DNA from: Membranipora membranacea
Taxonomy: Eukaryota > Bryozoa > Gymnolaemata > Cheilostomatida > Membraniporidae
Length of the DNA: 64,000 nt
Direction of reading: 5' to 3'
Assembly: GCA_914767715.1 (NCBI GenBank)
Contig: OU612068.1
Coordinates: forward strand, 22,878,001-22,942,000
The notes under the pieces are model-generated. The model was given only the letters and a program-made list of their open reading frames with translations. It searched no databases and was not told the origin of the DNA. A program made the translations under genes and the position numbers. Positions 52,617 to 64,000 of the stretch are shown piece after piece; positions within the stretch are counted from its first letter, which is position 1; each line of letters begins with the position of its first letter.

Positions 52617-54865
52617 GTTTGAGCCTGTGTGGTTTTAACAGACTCTTTTATATATAATATAGTCCACCTATGAGATAAGGGAAAAAACCAACTTCCCCCT
52701 TTCAGCAGCACTATGACTATGCCACACTATCACATCAGTCAGGATAGGATAACTATAAGTGAAGTTCCACTCCAGTGATCACCAAAAGAAGCTTGAGTGA
52801 CAATATCTATAAGGAACTATGGAGCTCAATACCACTTATGTGGCAGGGCTGTGGTACTGGACTAGTATGGTCATAGTGAGTGATGGTTTATAAACTCATC
52901 ATCATGATCTCATTCCTACTCTTTCTTCTCTGACTTCAGATTAGGAAGTTACCAGATTTGATGATAGACACCCTCAATAGCAGATGTTAATCAATCCAAT
53001 TATTTTTATCCTTGTAACAACCACGAGGCAACACACAATGGAGAACTGTTTTTACAAATAAGAATGTTGTTTTGTCAAACTTTAAAATAAAGTTTATCAG
53101 TTGACAATGATTTGTTGTTTCCGTAGCCGAATGACCGAGACAATATTGTGAACATATGACATGACCCCATCACTAAAAGCAAGCAAAATTATAGGTTCTG
53201 AGGCAGTAGTGTTGTTTTCACATGTGACTGTCATGTGACCACAAAAGGTACAACTCAACAATGAAAAGAGTTGTCTTCTCTTCTAGTATAGGCAAACAAC
53301 TCCATTGATATGCAATACATTCGGGCAGTTCTGCTAAGCGTGGCTGAGCCGCAACCTGCGAATCGAAGTTACGACTAAGTACATGATCAATTAATAAAAT
53401 ATATCATTCCGAGGGATACCCTAGACCTCACAGCTGAACGGAGTACACTATTCTAGCAAATTATGGCAATTCCTCACAGCTACTGTGATAACGATAACTA
53501 TCCTTTATGGGGTGTATTGTATTGTTTCATTTCATTAGTCAGCTTTGATATGGATCTCTCAATTCTGCCCTCATTTCTATTGAAACCTGCCTTACCTGCT
53601 GATTTATCTCTTCAAATAATGATACTAAGAGAAAGTCAAACCTGACAATATGTATAATTGGGACTAATCGCACGATCACAAAATGACTGCTTCTTACTAC
53701 TATGAAACATCATAACAACTTAATTGCCTTTTTTTTGTTTGACAAGCAATATAACCTTAGGTTGCAGCCTGTGAAAGGTACACAGTAGTCCCATGCTTGG
53801 AGTTTTGCATACATATATCACAGGTTTATGACAATTTATGTTTTGAAGCAATACAGCTTGTTGACAGCGATGAGATATGATAAATACTCGATATAATTAA
53901 AACATGTAATATAATCAATGAACTATCTCTCCCTGAGGTAGCTCATTGATATAATAAGGGTGATATCAAAATCTTGTTTCAGAATGTCAGTATTTCTCCG
54001 CACTGGCGCAGCTAATTTTAATCTTCCATAACAAACTGTAGTATAGGCTCTGCACAGCATTACAGAAAATTCTATGTATAGCAATATTGCGTTGCCTGCT
54101 CACTAATTGGCATTTTCTATATTACTTTCTTTGATATAACTAAGAACTTTAATCTTCAATGGCACTTCCTCTTCGTTACATTATACAGACAGATGATCGT
54201 AATAAATTTTTGAAATTTCATAACAGAACTAAAATTATGATAAGACAAGCCAAGAGATGAGCCGATCTCTTGTAGGCACCTGGTTACTCTAGGTGTGTAT
54301 GTATGTACCTAACCTGATGATAACAGAGAGCTTAGATGTACAAGCTATAACAGTAATGATAATATAAATCATTAGCAGTGGTTAATTATTAACAGCACTA
54401 CCCTGAAAGATACAAACAGCCAAAAACTATAAACATTAGCTCAGCATCACAACTTAGTAACATTGTCTCATTAGCTTTACTATTATTACTGTAATTAACA
54501 AATCATTCACAACAGGGCCCACTGACCTGGCAGGTAAAATCAAGCCCAGGATCTCAAACACTCACTGATGAGCATTAAAATTTACAAGCTACAAATTTTT
54601 GTAAGAAAGATCTAGGGCTAAAGGGGGACTAATTAATCCTTACCCCTGCGGACCCAATTCACACCATATTGTCTCTCATTATAATAATTAAAGGTTAAAC
54701 GCATCCTAATTCCAGCGTGAGACAGGGCAGGGCTCAGTTTGCGTTATAAAAAAACAGGTATTGAGTAGGAAGTTAGAGTGGGATCGGATCGGCCATAAAA
54801 ATACATTTCATAACATTTAGAGCTTTTTTGATACATTCAAGATTACAGCACACACTACGGTAGTG
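52617..54865. other. Intergenic region between two divergent genes
   Basis: This 2.2-kb AT-rich stretch separates the divergent starts of the PPM1H-like gene (minus) and the 554-aa gene (plus), so it should hold both promoters. I see no convincing TATA box, coding exon or RNA gene. One imperfect hairpin (ATCAATGAACTATC / GAGGTAGCTCATTGAT) lies at 53914-53950. Confidence 0.5.
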
Positions 54866-57445
54866 ATGAGCGAATCTCCGACTAACAATGAGGAGCACCT
54901 GTCAGAAGAAAATGTCAGAACTGAATCTACAACAGGCTTATTCTCGTATATTAGACTTGGCAGGCCTAGAACCAGTGATCCCACCTCTAGTCCAACTACT
55001 GCAACCCCTACAGGGCAGTACGTCTGGGATTTTCTACACTGGGGGTGAGTGAATGTTAGATTATTTCTTTTAGCATGTAAACATGCTTAAAAACTTGTGT
55101 CTGTCCCTGCACAAGGCCAGATATCTTCTTTTTTATGACATAATTATCCTCGCATAATAAACAAGCTGTTACGTAGAAAAGCATTGCATTAACGACACAT
55201 GCTTGAATAGGATTGCAAATACTACGATATTTCAGAGATATCAAATTCAACACCAAAAAAATTGTCCTTTTCCAGGTTGACCTCACCGTATGGATTAGAA
55301 CAATTTTCGAGGATAACACCACAAGGAACAGAAATCGTGCCCTTTTCGAATATGGACCAAGGAAAGCTATTTGTCAGAGTGTCAGTGCAAGATTGTAAGT
55401 ATATTACACAATAATTTCACATATTGTATGCAAGTATATAATTAGAGAGGTATAGTAGTTAAGCCCCGAGTGTGCTTGCAGAAGACTTTCATTCAGAAGT
55501 TTTAAACAAACAGTTTTTGGAACCATCTATCAAATATCCAGCGAACATACAAATATCTAACTTTTGATGCTCGGCACCACAATTTATAGACACAAGTGAT
55601 ATTTCTATCCGACAGTGGCAACCCTGCAACTAGCTTACCGAAGAGGCCTGGGGGCCTTGCAGAAGTCCCAATCCAAAGCAGATCAGCTTCAGGCGGAGAA
55701 TCACAGGCTACAATCTATGATGAAAGGTTGGTCCGTCAAAACCACAGAGCTCACAACAGAAACCATCACACTCAGACAAGAGATCACTTTGCTGAAACAC
55801 AAGCTGCGAAGTCCGAACTTAGGAGAATATGAATACAGAGAGTTTATTACCTTTCTATGCAGGTGAGGTATTTCTATGACTCAACCACTCCTATAGAGAC
55901 TATATCAATGTTCATCATAATAAGGTTTAGGAAACCAAATGGTATTGACCTTAGGAGTGCAGTGCAGACTACCGAATAGTCCAGATAATATTTGAGCACA
56001 AACAATGAGTAAGGGGATATCATCAGCTCAGATAACTGTTATATCAGGTCAGATACTGGTGTAATATCAGCCCTGCAGATAATGAGATACACTCTGTTTC
56101 ACCAGCAGCCATTAGTGCGAACCAAAAAGATAAAATTGTTAACAAGAATGATCTTTGACCATCATAAACAGGGCGTGTGCAGACAACTACCTATAGAATG
56201 CGCAAGGCGTTGGAAACTTGAAACTTTGATTACATTACTTACTGTTATACACTAAATGGTGAAACGGGTTCTTATGCAACATGCTATTTATCCCGAAAAA
56301 TATGTCTTTATTTCATTTTTTACAGGAGCGTATGTCAGATGTTTGAGAATAACGCTGTGAATACCTACAGTACAGGACCGACGTTTAACTATTTGTTAAA
56401 GTTGATATTCTCACTACCGCTAAAAATACAGGAGAAATTATCCTCTTTCTGTCCAAAATTCAAGAAGCTTATACATAGCAGAAGTAAGGAGTTTCTCTCT
56501 AAGATGCAATGTAATGATGCCAGAGTTACAATACAATCAATATTAAAAATGCTGCCGGTTGAGGGAGAGTACAAAGTGATTGAAGACATTGTTCAGGACT
56601 TTAACAAACGTCAGGAGATATCAGCTAGCTTGTCAAGCAGCCAAGATGTAATGGCTAGCAGTACAAAGAGCCTACCAGAGTCAAAAATGAATGATAACAG
56701 CGGAGACAGCTCTGAACCAGGCAAGAGGATACAGGTCAGCCTAGAGCTGTCAGTAGAAGAGAACCCAAGCTATGACAGCAAGAGTCAAGAAGAATCCACA
56801 AAGCCAGCAATACCACCAAGAAATTACAGCATAGAAGATATCATCGGATCTACCAATGAACTTCATAGGTGCAGAGGTCGAGAGCATCTTAACAATCTTA
56901 ATAAGACGACTAGCAGTGAAGAGGTTAAAGGTGCGGCAGCTCTAGATAGGCTAGACAAACTAGTCATAAACAATAATTCTATCAGACCTAAGTCTATTAG
57001 CAGTGAAGGGGGGGATAAGTCAAAAACAGGTGTGGCATCATCAAAGGAGCCTGTGTATGCCGAGGTGATGATTAGTAATAAGCCACAGAAAGTCAGCAGT
57101 GAAGAAAGGGAAAGTAAGAGTAAGAGCCATAATTCTAGTATCGGTACACCTCTAGCACAGAGTACACCATTTGGTACCTGGTCAACGCTAGTATCGCCAA
57201 AACATCAAATTAACCCAAACAACGGTAGGAAAAGGAAAAAGCGCAGGAGAAAAATATCACGCTGGAATCTGGCAGCAAGGCTATGTTCGTCAGCAAGGTC
57301 AAATACTATATCTGATAGCGACAGCATGGAGTCCTCAATCTATCATCAGACCACAATGACGCCCATTAATGTTAGAAGGCATCACGGTCAGCCACCAAAC
57401 AAACTCAATAAGGGGTACAAATGGTTTTTTAAATCAAAGAAATAA
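54866..57445 (+). CDS. Unrecognised 554-aa protein with coiled coil and Ser-rich basic tail
   Basis: Four exons (54866-55044, 55276-55394, 55616-55862, 56326-57445) with GT-AG introns join in phase to 1665 nt. Residues 1-50 are acidic and Ser/Thr-rich. Residues 60-100 (LTSPYGLEQFSRIT...LFVRVSVQD) look like a small folded segment. Residues 105-165 form a coiled coil (SQSKADQLQAENHRLQ...ETITLRQEITLLKHKL). Residues 175-270 are helical (YREFITFLCRSVCQMFEN...). The tail is disordered and Ser-rich, with a proline motif (KPAIPPR), a VYAEV tyrosine motif and a probable nuclear signal (GRKRKKRRRKISR). I do not recognise a family. Codon use and exon phasing support it as a real gene, and a poly(A) signal follows. 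Confidence 0.78.
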
Positions 57446-57495
57446 TTATTCTATATCTGTATGAGTAACTGTGGTTGATTACTAAATAACTATGT

Positions 57496-57501
57496 AATAA
57501 A
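57496..57501 (+). promoter_or_regulatory. Poly(A) signal AATAAA of the 554-aa gene
   Basis: A canonical AATAAA hexamer lies about 50 bp downstream of the TAA stop on the plus strand. It is the first such hexamer after the stop and supports the gene end. Confidence 0.65.
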
Positions 57502-57620
57502 TATACAATCATGATTTTCAAATGATGGTCGTTAATCACAGGTGTTAAAAAAGTAAGAAATAATAACATCTAGAGCCAACGGCAAAATAACAAGATAAAT
57601 TCTCAGCTTTTAGGGGGTCA

Positions 57621-57733
57621 TAGTCTAGGTGCTCAGACTGCTGCATTGGGAGTAAGTGGCATTATATTATCATCACTCATTATCAAATTGAGTGTTAGAT
57701 CATGTAATTGCAGCCGTCTGAGCACCTAGACTA
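57621..57733. mobile_element. Foldback/MITE element, 113 bp, TAGTCTAGGTGCTCAGAC ends
   Basis: The 18-bp terminal arms (57621-57638, 57716-57733) are exact inverted copies. The inside also folds imperfectly (ATTATATTATCATCACTCA / TGAGTGTTAGATCATGTAAT). It lies between the convergent 3' ends of the 554-aa and 229-aa genes. The element at 58254 is a second copy. Confidence 0.8.
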
Positions 57734-58021
57734 AGGGGGTTGCTGCCTCATACTGAACAATATGATGTACATATAGACTTAATAATATTTTTTCATGGCT
57801 GCACTGTAGAACACATTATTTCAGATGCATCCTTCAATATTTCTTGACTTGTGTGGTGCCATTGATCTTCCTCTTCTCTTTTTATTAAGACAGTGTTGAT
57901 GAGGAATTCATAACACATTGTGCATGTGTAAATGGGCTGGCCATGGTTATTTTTGGATAAGGCAAACATATCATTAGCGATATTTCTAAGACTAAGTTGC
58001 TGATGCAAAAGCAGCTTTGAA

Positions 58022-60079
58022 TCAGGATTTGCTGATGAATTGTGTGACAGATTTGCTCAGTTTCTGTTGCTGTTCAGTTAGTAGCTCAATACGCTTATTC
58101 CTCACCCTCTCATAGAGTAGTCTGGGGTCTTCAGACTCATAAATCAGCTTCCCACCATATCTACAAAAACAATATCACAACTTTCATAGAAAATAAACCA
58201 GTTTCACAATTAGGTAGACAGGGGTTTTTTCTTTTGAAATGAAGGTTCACAAGTAGTCTAAGTGCTCGACGGTTACCATGCTACTTAGTGGCATTACATT
58301 ATCAAACACTCATTTTCGATGTTTGATAATGTAATCCCACTAACTTACATTGTAGACGTTTGAGCACTTAGACTAGTCCACAAGTCAAGTAACAGAGACC
58401 ATGAAGATGTATGCACTGGAGCACATAGAGGACGCATATACATGTGTTATGAATAAAATCAACTTGAAAGCACTCTGTCGATCTCAGTTCACTTTAAATA
58501 GATGCGCACCTTGAGTACACCACATTACGCTTCAGCTTAGGTCTCTCTATATGAGGGAAGGTCAACCTCCTTTCCTCAGGGGATGGGGACCGGAGCCCAT
58601 CCGACAGTGAGGTATTCGCTCTCTGAACTGAGGCTATCTCAGGCAGTACAGGCCGTGTTTCATAAACAGGCAAAGATGTAGCAGACCTTGTCAAGTCTTC
58701 AGATCTCGGGGAGATGACTGCAAAATAATACAAAGAAAAAAATATTGTGTACAATATAGAACTGCTATTACATCTTATACTGCAGAAAGTGAAGTTTAGC
58801 CAGTTTCACTCTTTCAGTGAGCTAATACTATAAAATGATACTAAAACATAGCTTAACCGAATTCTTATCATAAATGGTTTGATGGGATGAAAACAAAGTA
58901 GTAAATAGATAAGACCTTGCCTAACGAGTAAACAGTTTTGCTAGTTTTACTTTATGTAATAGGGTAGGTCAGATACGCAATGTCTGTTGGAAAAACATTC
59001 CCTATTGTTAACAGTATATTTCTGCTCGAAACCGAACTGCGAATATGTTTTCCAATTGGTACCAACATTATTGCTAACAGCACAGAAGTAAAAACTCTCA
59101 TTCTTTTGTTGGTGTCAGGTTCCTAACTCAACAGAGTGTGACCTTCGCAGAAAAACCTCTTTAAATATATAAGTCTGTGTATAGTTGTTTTTTAAATAAA
59201 ATTTTTAATTTGTACCAGGTAATGTAGGAGTTGTGCCTTCCTTGTCTGCCTGCTGTAATATTTGCCTCAGAGGAGCTAAGTTATATCTCTGGCCCAATAT
59301 CTGCTCCCTCCAGCAATCCACCCTGTCTTTAGTCATCTTCTATAACAAACCTATCTTTTTCATACTCAAGAGGACAAAGTAGGCTGAGAACTTCAATGCC
59401 CAACAGGGAATTGTTAAAATTACATGCAATGTCACCGTCATAGAACAGGAAAAAATAGGTGCCGAAGTTAACGCAAGATAAACCATGATCTTAAAGTCAT
59501 ATGACATTCATCTACTTGACAAAATTACTAAGAACAGTGTATCCATGTCAAACTGACAACCTTGAACATATGCTGCTCTGTCCTGAGGTTCATCAAGGTG
59601 TGTCTCCTGCCAATCTCTAGCGCCTTTAAATCAGTCTCTAGCCTGAAATAGGTTAATGACAACTATTAATCATTATCATTAGCTCATCTGCAAAGACAGC
59701 CAACCTCCACTGTTAGAGTTTATTTCTGTGTGGATTGGTTGTATATGATTTGTTTACGGTTTTCTGGATTCTGAAAACTGACAAGAGGGTGTTTTCAAGA
59801 ATTCTTTTCCACCAAACTCTAAATATGAATTTCAGTTTACAAGTGACACGATACATGTGGAAACGAATCACAGCGCTATGCCACGACGGTGAGGCCTGGA
59901 TGGGAATCAAAGTATTGATTAAATAAATCCTCAAACCCTGACCTCTTCTCTAGACACTTCTCAATCTTCTTCTGTTTAATGAAGGCTTGCCTATCTCTGT
60001 ATACCTGAGTGTCCTGTTGTGTGTAGGTTACCCTCTGAGGCTCGATACTACCATGATGTGAACATTGCCTCTTACTCAT
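58022..60079 (-). CDS. Unrecognised 229-aa basic helical protein
   Basis: Five exons (60079-59943, 59642-59561, 59339-59216, 58717-58510, 58160-58022) keep phase and give 690 nt. The N-terminal half is charged and helical (DRQAFIKQKKIEKCLEK, LKALEIGRRHTLMNLRTEQH, DCWREQILGQRYN). The middle is Pro/Ser-rich (SLSDGLRSPSPEERR). The C-terminus is helical again (LLYERVRNKRIELLTEQQQK). No signal peptide or membrane segment is seen. The short size and charged helices recall small cilium- or centrosome-linked coiled-coil proteins, but that is a weak guess and I claim no family. Intron 4 contains a foldback element. The start lies 209 bp beyond the stop of the KNOP1-like gene on the same strand. Confidence 0.78.
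58254..58375. mobile_element. Foldback/MITE element, 122 bp, TAGTCTAAGTGCTC ends
   Basis: The 14-bp terminal arms (58254-58267, 58362-58375) are exact inverted copies. The interior forms a second long hairpin in which ATTACATTATCAAACA pairs with TGTTTGATAATGTAAT. It shares end sequence with the 57621 element and core sequence with the 43744 relative. It lies in intron 4 of the 229-aa gene. Confidence 0.85.
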
Positions 60080-60288
60080 GTTTTATAATAGTCAGTCCAT
60101 TGACAAGAAACGAAGAATAGAAAATGTTCAACTGTTGAATTCATTTTTGTTATTACACAAGTTTAATGACAGCGATTATCTGTGGAAAATTAGGCAGAAA
60201 TAAGAAATAATTGCAACTGATAACTGGATAACTTGAGTAGCATTTCATTCATGACAGTTGGTATGATACTGTAATACTGTAATTAAAC

Positions 60289-61751
60289 TCAATCATTAAA
60301 CTTTTTGGAACGAGAAGCGTTTATATCAATAGCATTCTTCTTGGGCTCGGAGAAACCCAATCCTAGGCCTCGAGCATTTAATCGATTAAACCTAGCCTGC
60401 TCAAATTGTTGCTCAAGTTTAGTATTCAGTTCCGATTCTCGTTTCTTGTCCAGGGCTGCATTGAACTTTGCAGCAAATGGTTTAGCAGAAGATCCATTAC
60501 TATTTTGTGCTGCTTTGAGATCATAGCTGTCACTCGATCCTTTTTTAAATCCGCCTAACAAGGCAAAGAATTTTTTCTGTCGATTATTATCACCCAAATC
60601 AGCAGAGCCCCATTGGCCAACATTTGCGTTTACAGGTGCAGGCTGTGATTTGGTTGATATTTCAGTGTCAGAGTTTTCTAAATTTTTCTCTCTATGTTTT
60701 TTCTTGTTCTTTTTCTTCTTTGTCTCTGTCTCACCATGCTCCTGCTCTTCTGCTGCAGGTTCTAAAGCAAATATATTGAATTGTAGAAATATCTGGTGCA
60801 TAACACTACCACAATAAAAATTGGATTTATCAGTTTTTATTATCAGTTTTATGGCCTGGAATCCACAAGGCTCAACTTGCATCGCTAATTCGCCCCAAAA
60901 CCAAAGACTGTACAAATTCATATATGACCTCCTGGGACTGACCAGTCCGTTCACCATTAGTCCCTCAGACTATAATCAAACAAATTTTGATGAGTTTTCA
61001 CAATAAACCATCACAGCGGCTCAGGTGATAGAGTAAACCACAAAGAGCAACTTAAGAGCAATCCCACAATGCAGTCCCAGTCTGAGATTCCCAAAATCTG
61101 ATCTGTTATCATTAGGTTATATCACATTCAAAACCCATGGGATCAGAATACTTTACTTTGACAACATGATTCTTCATGTTCCAGTGATGGATATTGGCCT
61201 GGTTTCCCAGGGATTTCGATGTTTACTCTCAAAAATTTTCAGTAACCCGTAACCAAGTAAATATGTCTGCATGTTGACCGCAGAGAGTATAGCTAACATT
61301 ACAACCTCACAATATCTGGTAATTGTCCTCACCTTCTTCAAGCTCTCTATTATTGCTCTTTTTAGACTTTTTCTTTTTCTTCTTTACGGGCTCTTCCTCT
61401 ATTTCTTTGAAGAAGAAAAAAATCGGACAATTATGAATCATCAGTAGTGTGAAGTTTGCTGCTATAGTGATATTATGGCACTCAATTCAAGGATGTCTCA
61501 CTGTACCAAAAAGCATAACAATATAACAACACATTAATGTATATACTAGCTTGATTTGTAGCTTGATACATGAAGAAATTTTTATTATTATATTTCTCTA
61601 TATATCAATTTATTTCATCTTCCGCTTTACATTAGCTACCCTGCACCATCTTGGTAAGAGTTTAACCTCAGCCTCTAGATGAATAGGGAGTTATTTGCTT
61701 ACTGCAAATACGACCATAACTCCTCAAAGATACAAGCGGTAACTTCTTCAT
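60289..61751 (-). CDS. KNOP1: Lysine-rich protein with C-terminal SMAP-type domain, KNOP1-like
   Basis: Three exons (61751-61703, 61404-61333, 60761-60289) keep phase and give 197 aa. After a short N-terminus comes a poly-lysine stretch (PVKKKKKKSKKSNN), a second basic stretch (ETKKKKNKKKHREK), and a C-terminal domain with GQWGSADLGDNNRQKKFFALLGGFKK, then KFNAALDKKRESELNTKLEQQFEQARFNRLNARGLGLGF. A GQW, then QKKFxxLxGG, ending in RGxGLGF, is the hallmark of the SMAP-type domain found at the end of vertebrate KNOP1 (lysine-rich nucleolar protein 1). The protein is much shorter than human KNOP1. The C-terminal two exons are secure. Exon 1 (MKKLPLVSLRSYGRIC) rests only on phase, a GTAAGC donor and an in-frame ATG. 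Confidence 0.72.
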
Positions 61752-62060
61752 ATTATAGATTACGACAATGATATCATTCAACATTCAACAAATCCACACT
61801 GATAAGATAAATCTTCGTCAGCTATATCCAATAACAAGTGGTGAAAGTTGTTAATGGATAGCTTATCTATTGGGCGTACCAATGTTTGACCTGACAGTGT
61901 TGTGAAAAGCAATGTGATAACTGCTAGGGTGAATTTGTATTCAAATATAGCTGATTCAGGCTTTAGTGTTGGTTGGTATACAGTTGACCTAAGATCATTT
62001 TCTACTGCAGAGAAATTTTTTGAAATAAATCAAGCAAGCATTATAGGTCACAGCACAGCT
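61752..62060. promoter_or_regulatory. Probable shared (bidirectional) promoter region
   Basis: Only 309 bp separate the proposed start codons of the KNOP1-like gene (minus) and the NHL-repeat gene (plus). No TATA box or known site is evident. The shared-promoter reading is an inference from the spacing and depends on the KNOP1-like exon 1 call. Confidence 0.4.
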
Positions 62061-63941
62061 ATGGGGTTGAAGTTGGAGGTGCTTGCCATTGTAAGTACTC
62101 AATGTTTCTATTTACTCATACCATTGTAAACAAGTGGTAAAAATACAGCATATTGTGTGCATTCATTTCCTCGAACACATAAGAAAAGATATTATACCAC
62201 CAGAAACTATATCTCATGTTTGAGGAAAATCTGTTCTCTTTACTTTACTCAGACATGGTCAGTTGTGTTTATCGATCACATTTTTGTGCAGAGCTTTCTG
62301 CACACATTGTTTTAAGGACATCTGTTCAGAGGACACATATTCATAGGAAAAATTACATGTGGCTACGGATAAATGGACATCACCAATCATGGATCTGTTT
62401 TCCAGTTCCAGTAGTTGTACAATGAATGTCAACAGAAAATCGATTCTAATTAAATTGGTTATTTTTATTTTTTAGTTGGTGTGTTGTCTGGTTTTGAGGT
62501 CAGTAGTGGCCATAGATCAAGAGACTCAAGTTCTTCTAGATAAGTAAGTAAACTTAGGGTCACCTCAGCCAGCATTTGTGACAGAGATGTCAAAGACAGA
62601 CCGATAGCTAATAAATTCTTTAAATTCTAAAGTCTTTTCCTCCAGTGCATATAATCATGTTCACACTATATGCGCCCTTGCTCATCTTGAAACCTCAAAC
62701 CTCCTGCAGTTTTCCAAAGCAAGACACCCAATTCTTCGTCGTAGTTCAAAACAAGTTTGGTAACCTGTTCATGAAATGAGTTGATCAATCATAAACCCTC
62801 TCCAACCTTGATTAAAGAGCTAAAAAACACAATCTGAAACCGCGGACATGCGCCTCCATAAGCTTGCTACTGCTCGTGTTGATGACATTTACTGAGACCT
62901 CGACAATTTGAATACCAGGCTGAAATATATCAAACATGGTAATTCAAACCAAATAATGGGACATAATGTTGTGTTTTTAGACTGCATTTATATTATGGTG
63001 TAAAGAATTGAACTTGACCTTGAACTTGAACTTGACCATTGACTTTACACAGGATTGAGAATGCACCAGACTCAGAATTTTATGAGACATCATGGTATGT
63101 TTATCACATGGAGGAGGACCTGTCCAGACCTGGACACATTCTATACACCAACAGACATTCTCTGAGCACAACTGATGGGCAGGACAACTTCACAATCACT
63201 GGAAACACTACACAAAGAGGGTACAAGGAGGGATCTAGGAGTAGGGCTCTATTCAGAGAGATAACCGGTTTCACACAGGTCTCCAAAGATGTCGTTATTG
63301 CTGTGGACAAGGACAATCACTGTCTCAGGAGAATTAACATGACAACATATGGACATACATCCACATTCAGTGGCCAGTGCCAGCGTTCAGGGTACTGGAA
63401 TACACGCCCTGCTCAGTTCACCTTTCCATGGTCTGTGGTTAAAGATAACAAAAACCAGAGGAAATTTCTCGTCACCGACTCAGGAAACCAGGCAATCAGG
63501 ACCGTAGACAGGGAAACAGGATCAGTTCTCCTCTTTGCAAAACATCCCACTATGCTCAAGGACATCAGATATCTAACACAGCACAAGAGTGGAGATATAT
63601 ATGTCACCGCTGATGCAGCCGTCTACCGAATTACATACAGCACAAAGAAGATAGAGATATTTGCAGGACAGGCGAGTACAAGAAAGGGATACAGGGATGG
63701 CCCTCTGCTCAACTCTCTATTCTACGACCTATACGACCTCATGTTTATCGGACCGGATACTCTGTTTGTTCTGGACTCATGGAACAGCAGGATTAGATTG
63801 GTCGATCTAAACTTCAAACAGGTGACAACACACCAAACCATAGGCTCTCCCTACTCTCTACTGCTAACTCGCAGTTCGCTGTTTGTTGGACAGAAGCAGA
63901 AAATAACAGAGCTCCCATGTGAGTTACATTTACAGTACTAG
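62061..63941 (+). CDS. Secreted NHL-repeat beta-propeller protein
   Basis: Three exons (62061-62090, 62476-62543, 63053-63941) join in phase to 987 nt (328 aa). Exons 1 and 2 together make a signal peptide (MGLKLEVLAI then LVCCLVLRSVVA). The mature part shows NHL-type blades: REITGFTQ...AVDKDNHCLRRINM, PWSVVKDN...VTDSGNQAIRTVDRET, and GYRDGPLLNSLFYDLYDL...VLDSWNSRIRLVDL. This arrangement is typical of extracellular propellers that bind other proteins. Potential N-glycosylation sites (NFT, NTT, NMT) are present. The frame ends at TAG 63939-63941, but a strong donor (CCAT then GTGAGT, exon end 63918) would let the gene continue past the window with other domains. Partner and function are unknown. 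Confidence 0.8.
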
Positions 63942-64000
63942 TACATATGTATGTACAATAAGAAGTGAAATATTTTCAATGGAAACTTACTTTTGATGCC

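Noticed and set aside
53463-53645. Plus-strand 60-codon hydrophobic frame between divergent genes
   Set aside because: Short, without splice sites, domain or codon support.
57793-58008. Minus-strand 71-codon frame just past the 229-aa stop
   Set aside because: It lies in the probable 3' UTR of the 229-aa gene. No splice site connects it and no domain is visible apart from two Cys pairs.
60289-60957. Single 222-codon frame for the KNOP1-like gene
   Set aside because: Its first part reads through intron sequence. The GCTTTAG acceptor at 60762 and the lysine-rich upstream exon at 61404-61333 give a better phase-consistent model.

Overview
This window is nuclear DNA from an invertebrate-grade animal. 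The genes are split into many short exons with GT-AG introns, non-coding DNA is AT-rich, and tRNA genes have no encoded CCA. The protein set is animal: an AKAP9/pericentrin-type centrosomal scaffold, mitochondrial ATP synthase gamma, a PPM1H-type phosphatase and a KNOP1/SMAP-domain protein. There appears to be one AKAP9/pericentrin gene rather than the vertebrate pair, and intergenic gaps can be 200-300 bp. This fits a compact non-vertebrate genome such as a sponge, cnidarian or other marine invertebrate. I cannot name the species. Exon models were built by hand from splice signals and reading phase.

Layout. Positions 1-36229 (minus) hold 44 coding exons (3297 codons) of a giant coiled-coil gene of the AKAP9/pericentrin family, which probably continues past position 1. 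Its introns carry a tRNA-Thr(CGT), a tRNA-Lys(TTT), a 12-bp minisatellite, hairpins and probable transposon remnants. Positions 37746-42250 (minus) hold the ATP synthase gamma gene, with its targeting peptide on a separate first exon. Positions 44229-52616 (minus) hold a ten-exon PPM1H/J/M-type PP2C phosphatase. Positions 54866-57445 (plus) hold an unrecognised 554-residue protein. Positions 58022-60079 (minus) hold an unrecognised 229-residue protein. Positions 60289-61751 (minus) hold a lysine-rich protein with a C-terminal SMAP-type domain (KNOP1-like). Positions 62061-63941 (plus) hold a secreted NHL-repeat beta-propeller protein that may continue past the window.

The genes do not form an obvious functional cluster. 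The KNOP1-like and NHL genes are head-to-head with about 310 bp between their start codons. The 229-residue gene lies 209 bp downstream of the KNOP1-like stop on the same strand. The most unusual non-genic content is a set of foldback (inverted-repeat) elements: a family with TAGTCTAxGTGCTC ends at 57.6 and 58.3 kb (with a diverged relative at 43.7 kb), a nested ~485-bp foldback inside the phosphatase gene, a perfect 21-bp-stem hairpin beside a splice donor at 11.0 kb, and a perfect 28-bp palindrome at 12.15 kb.
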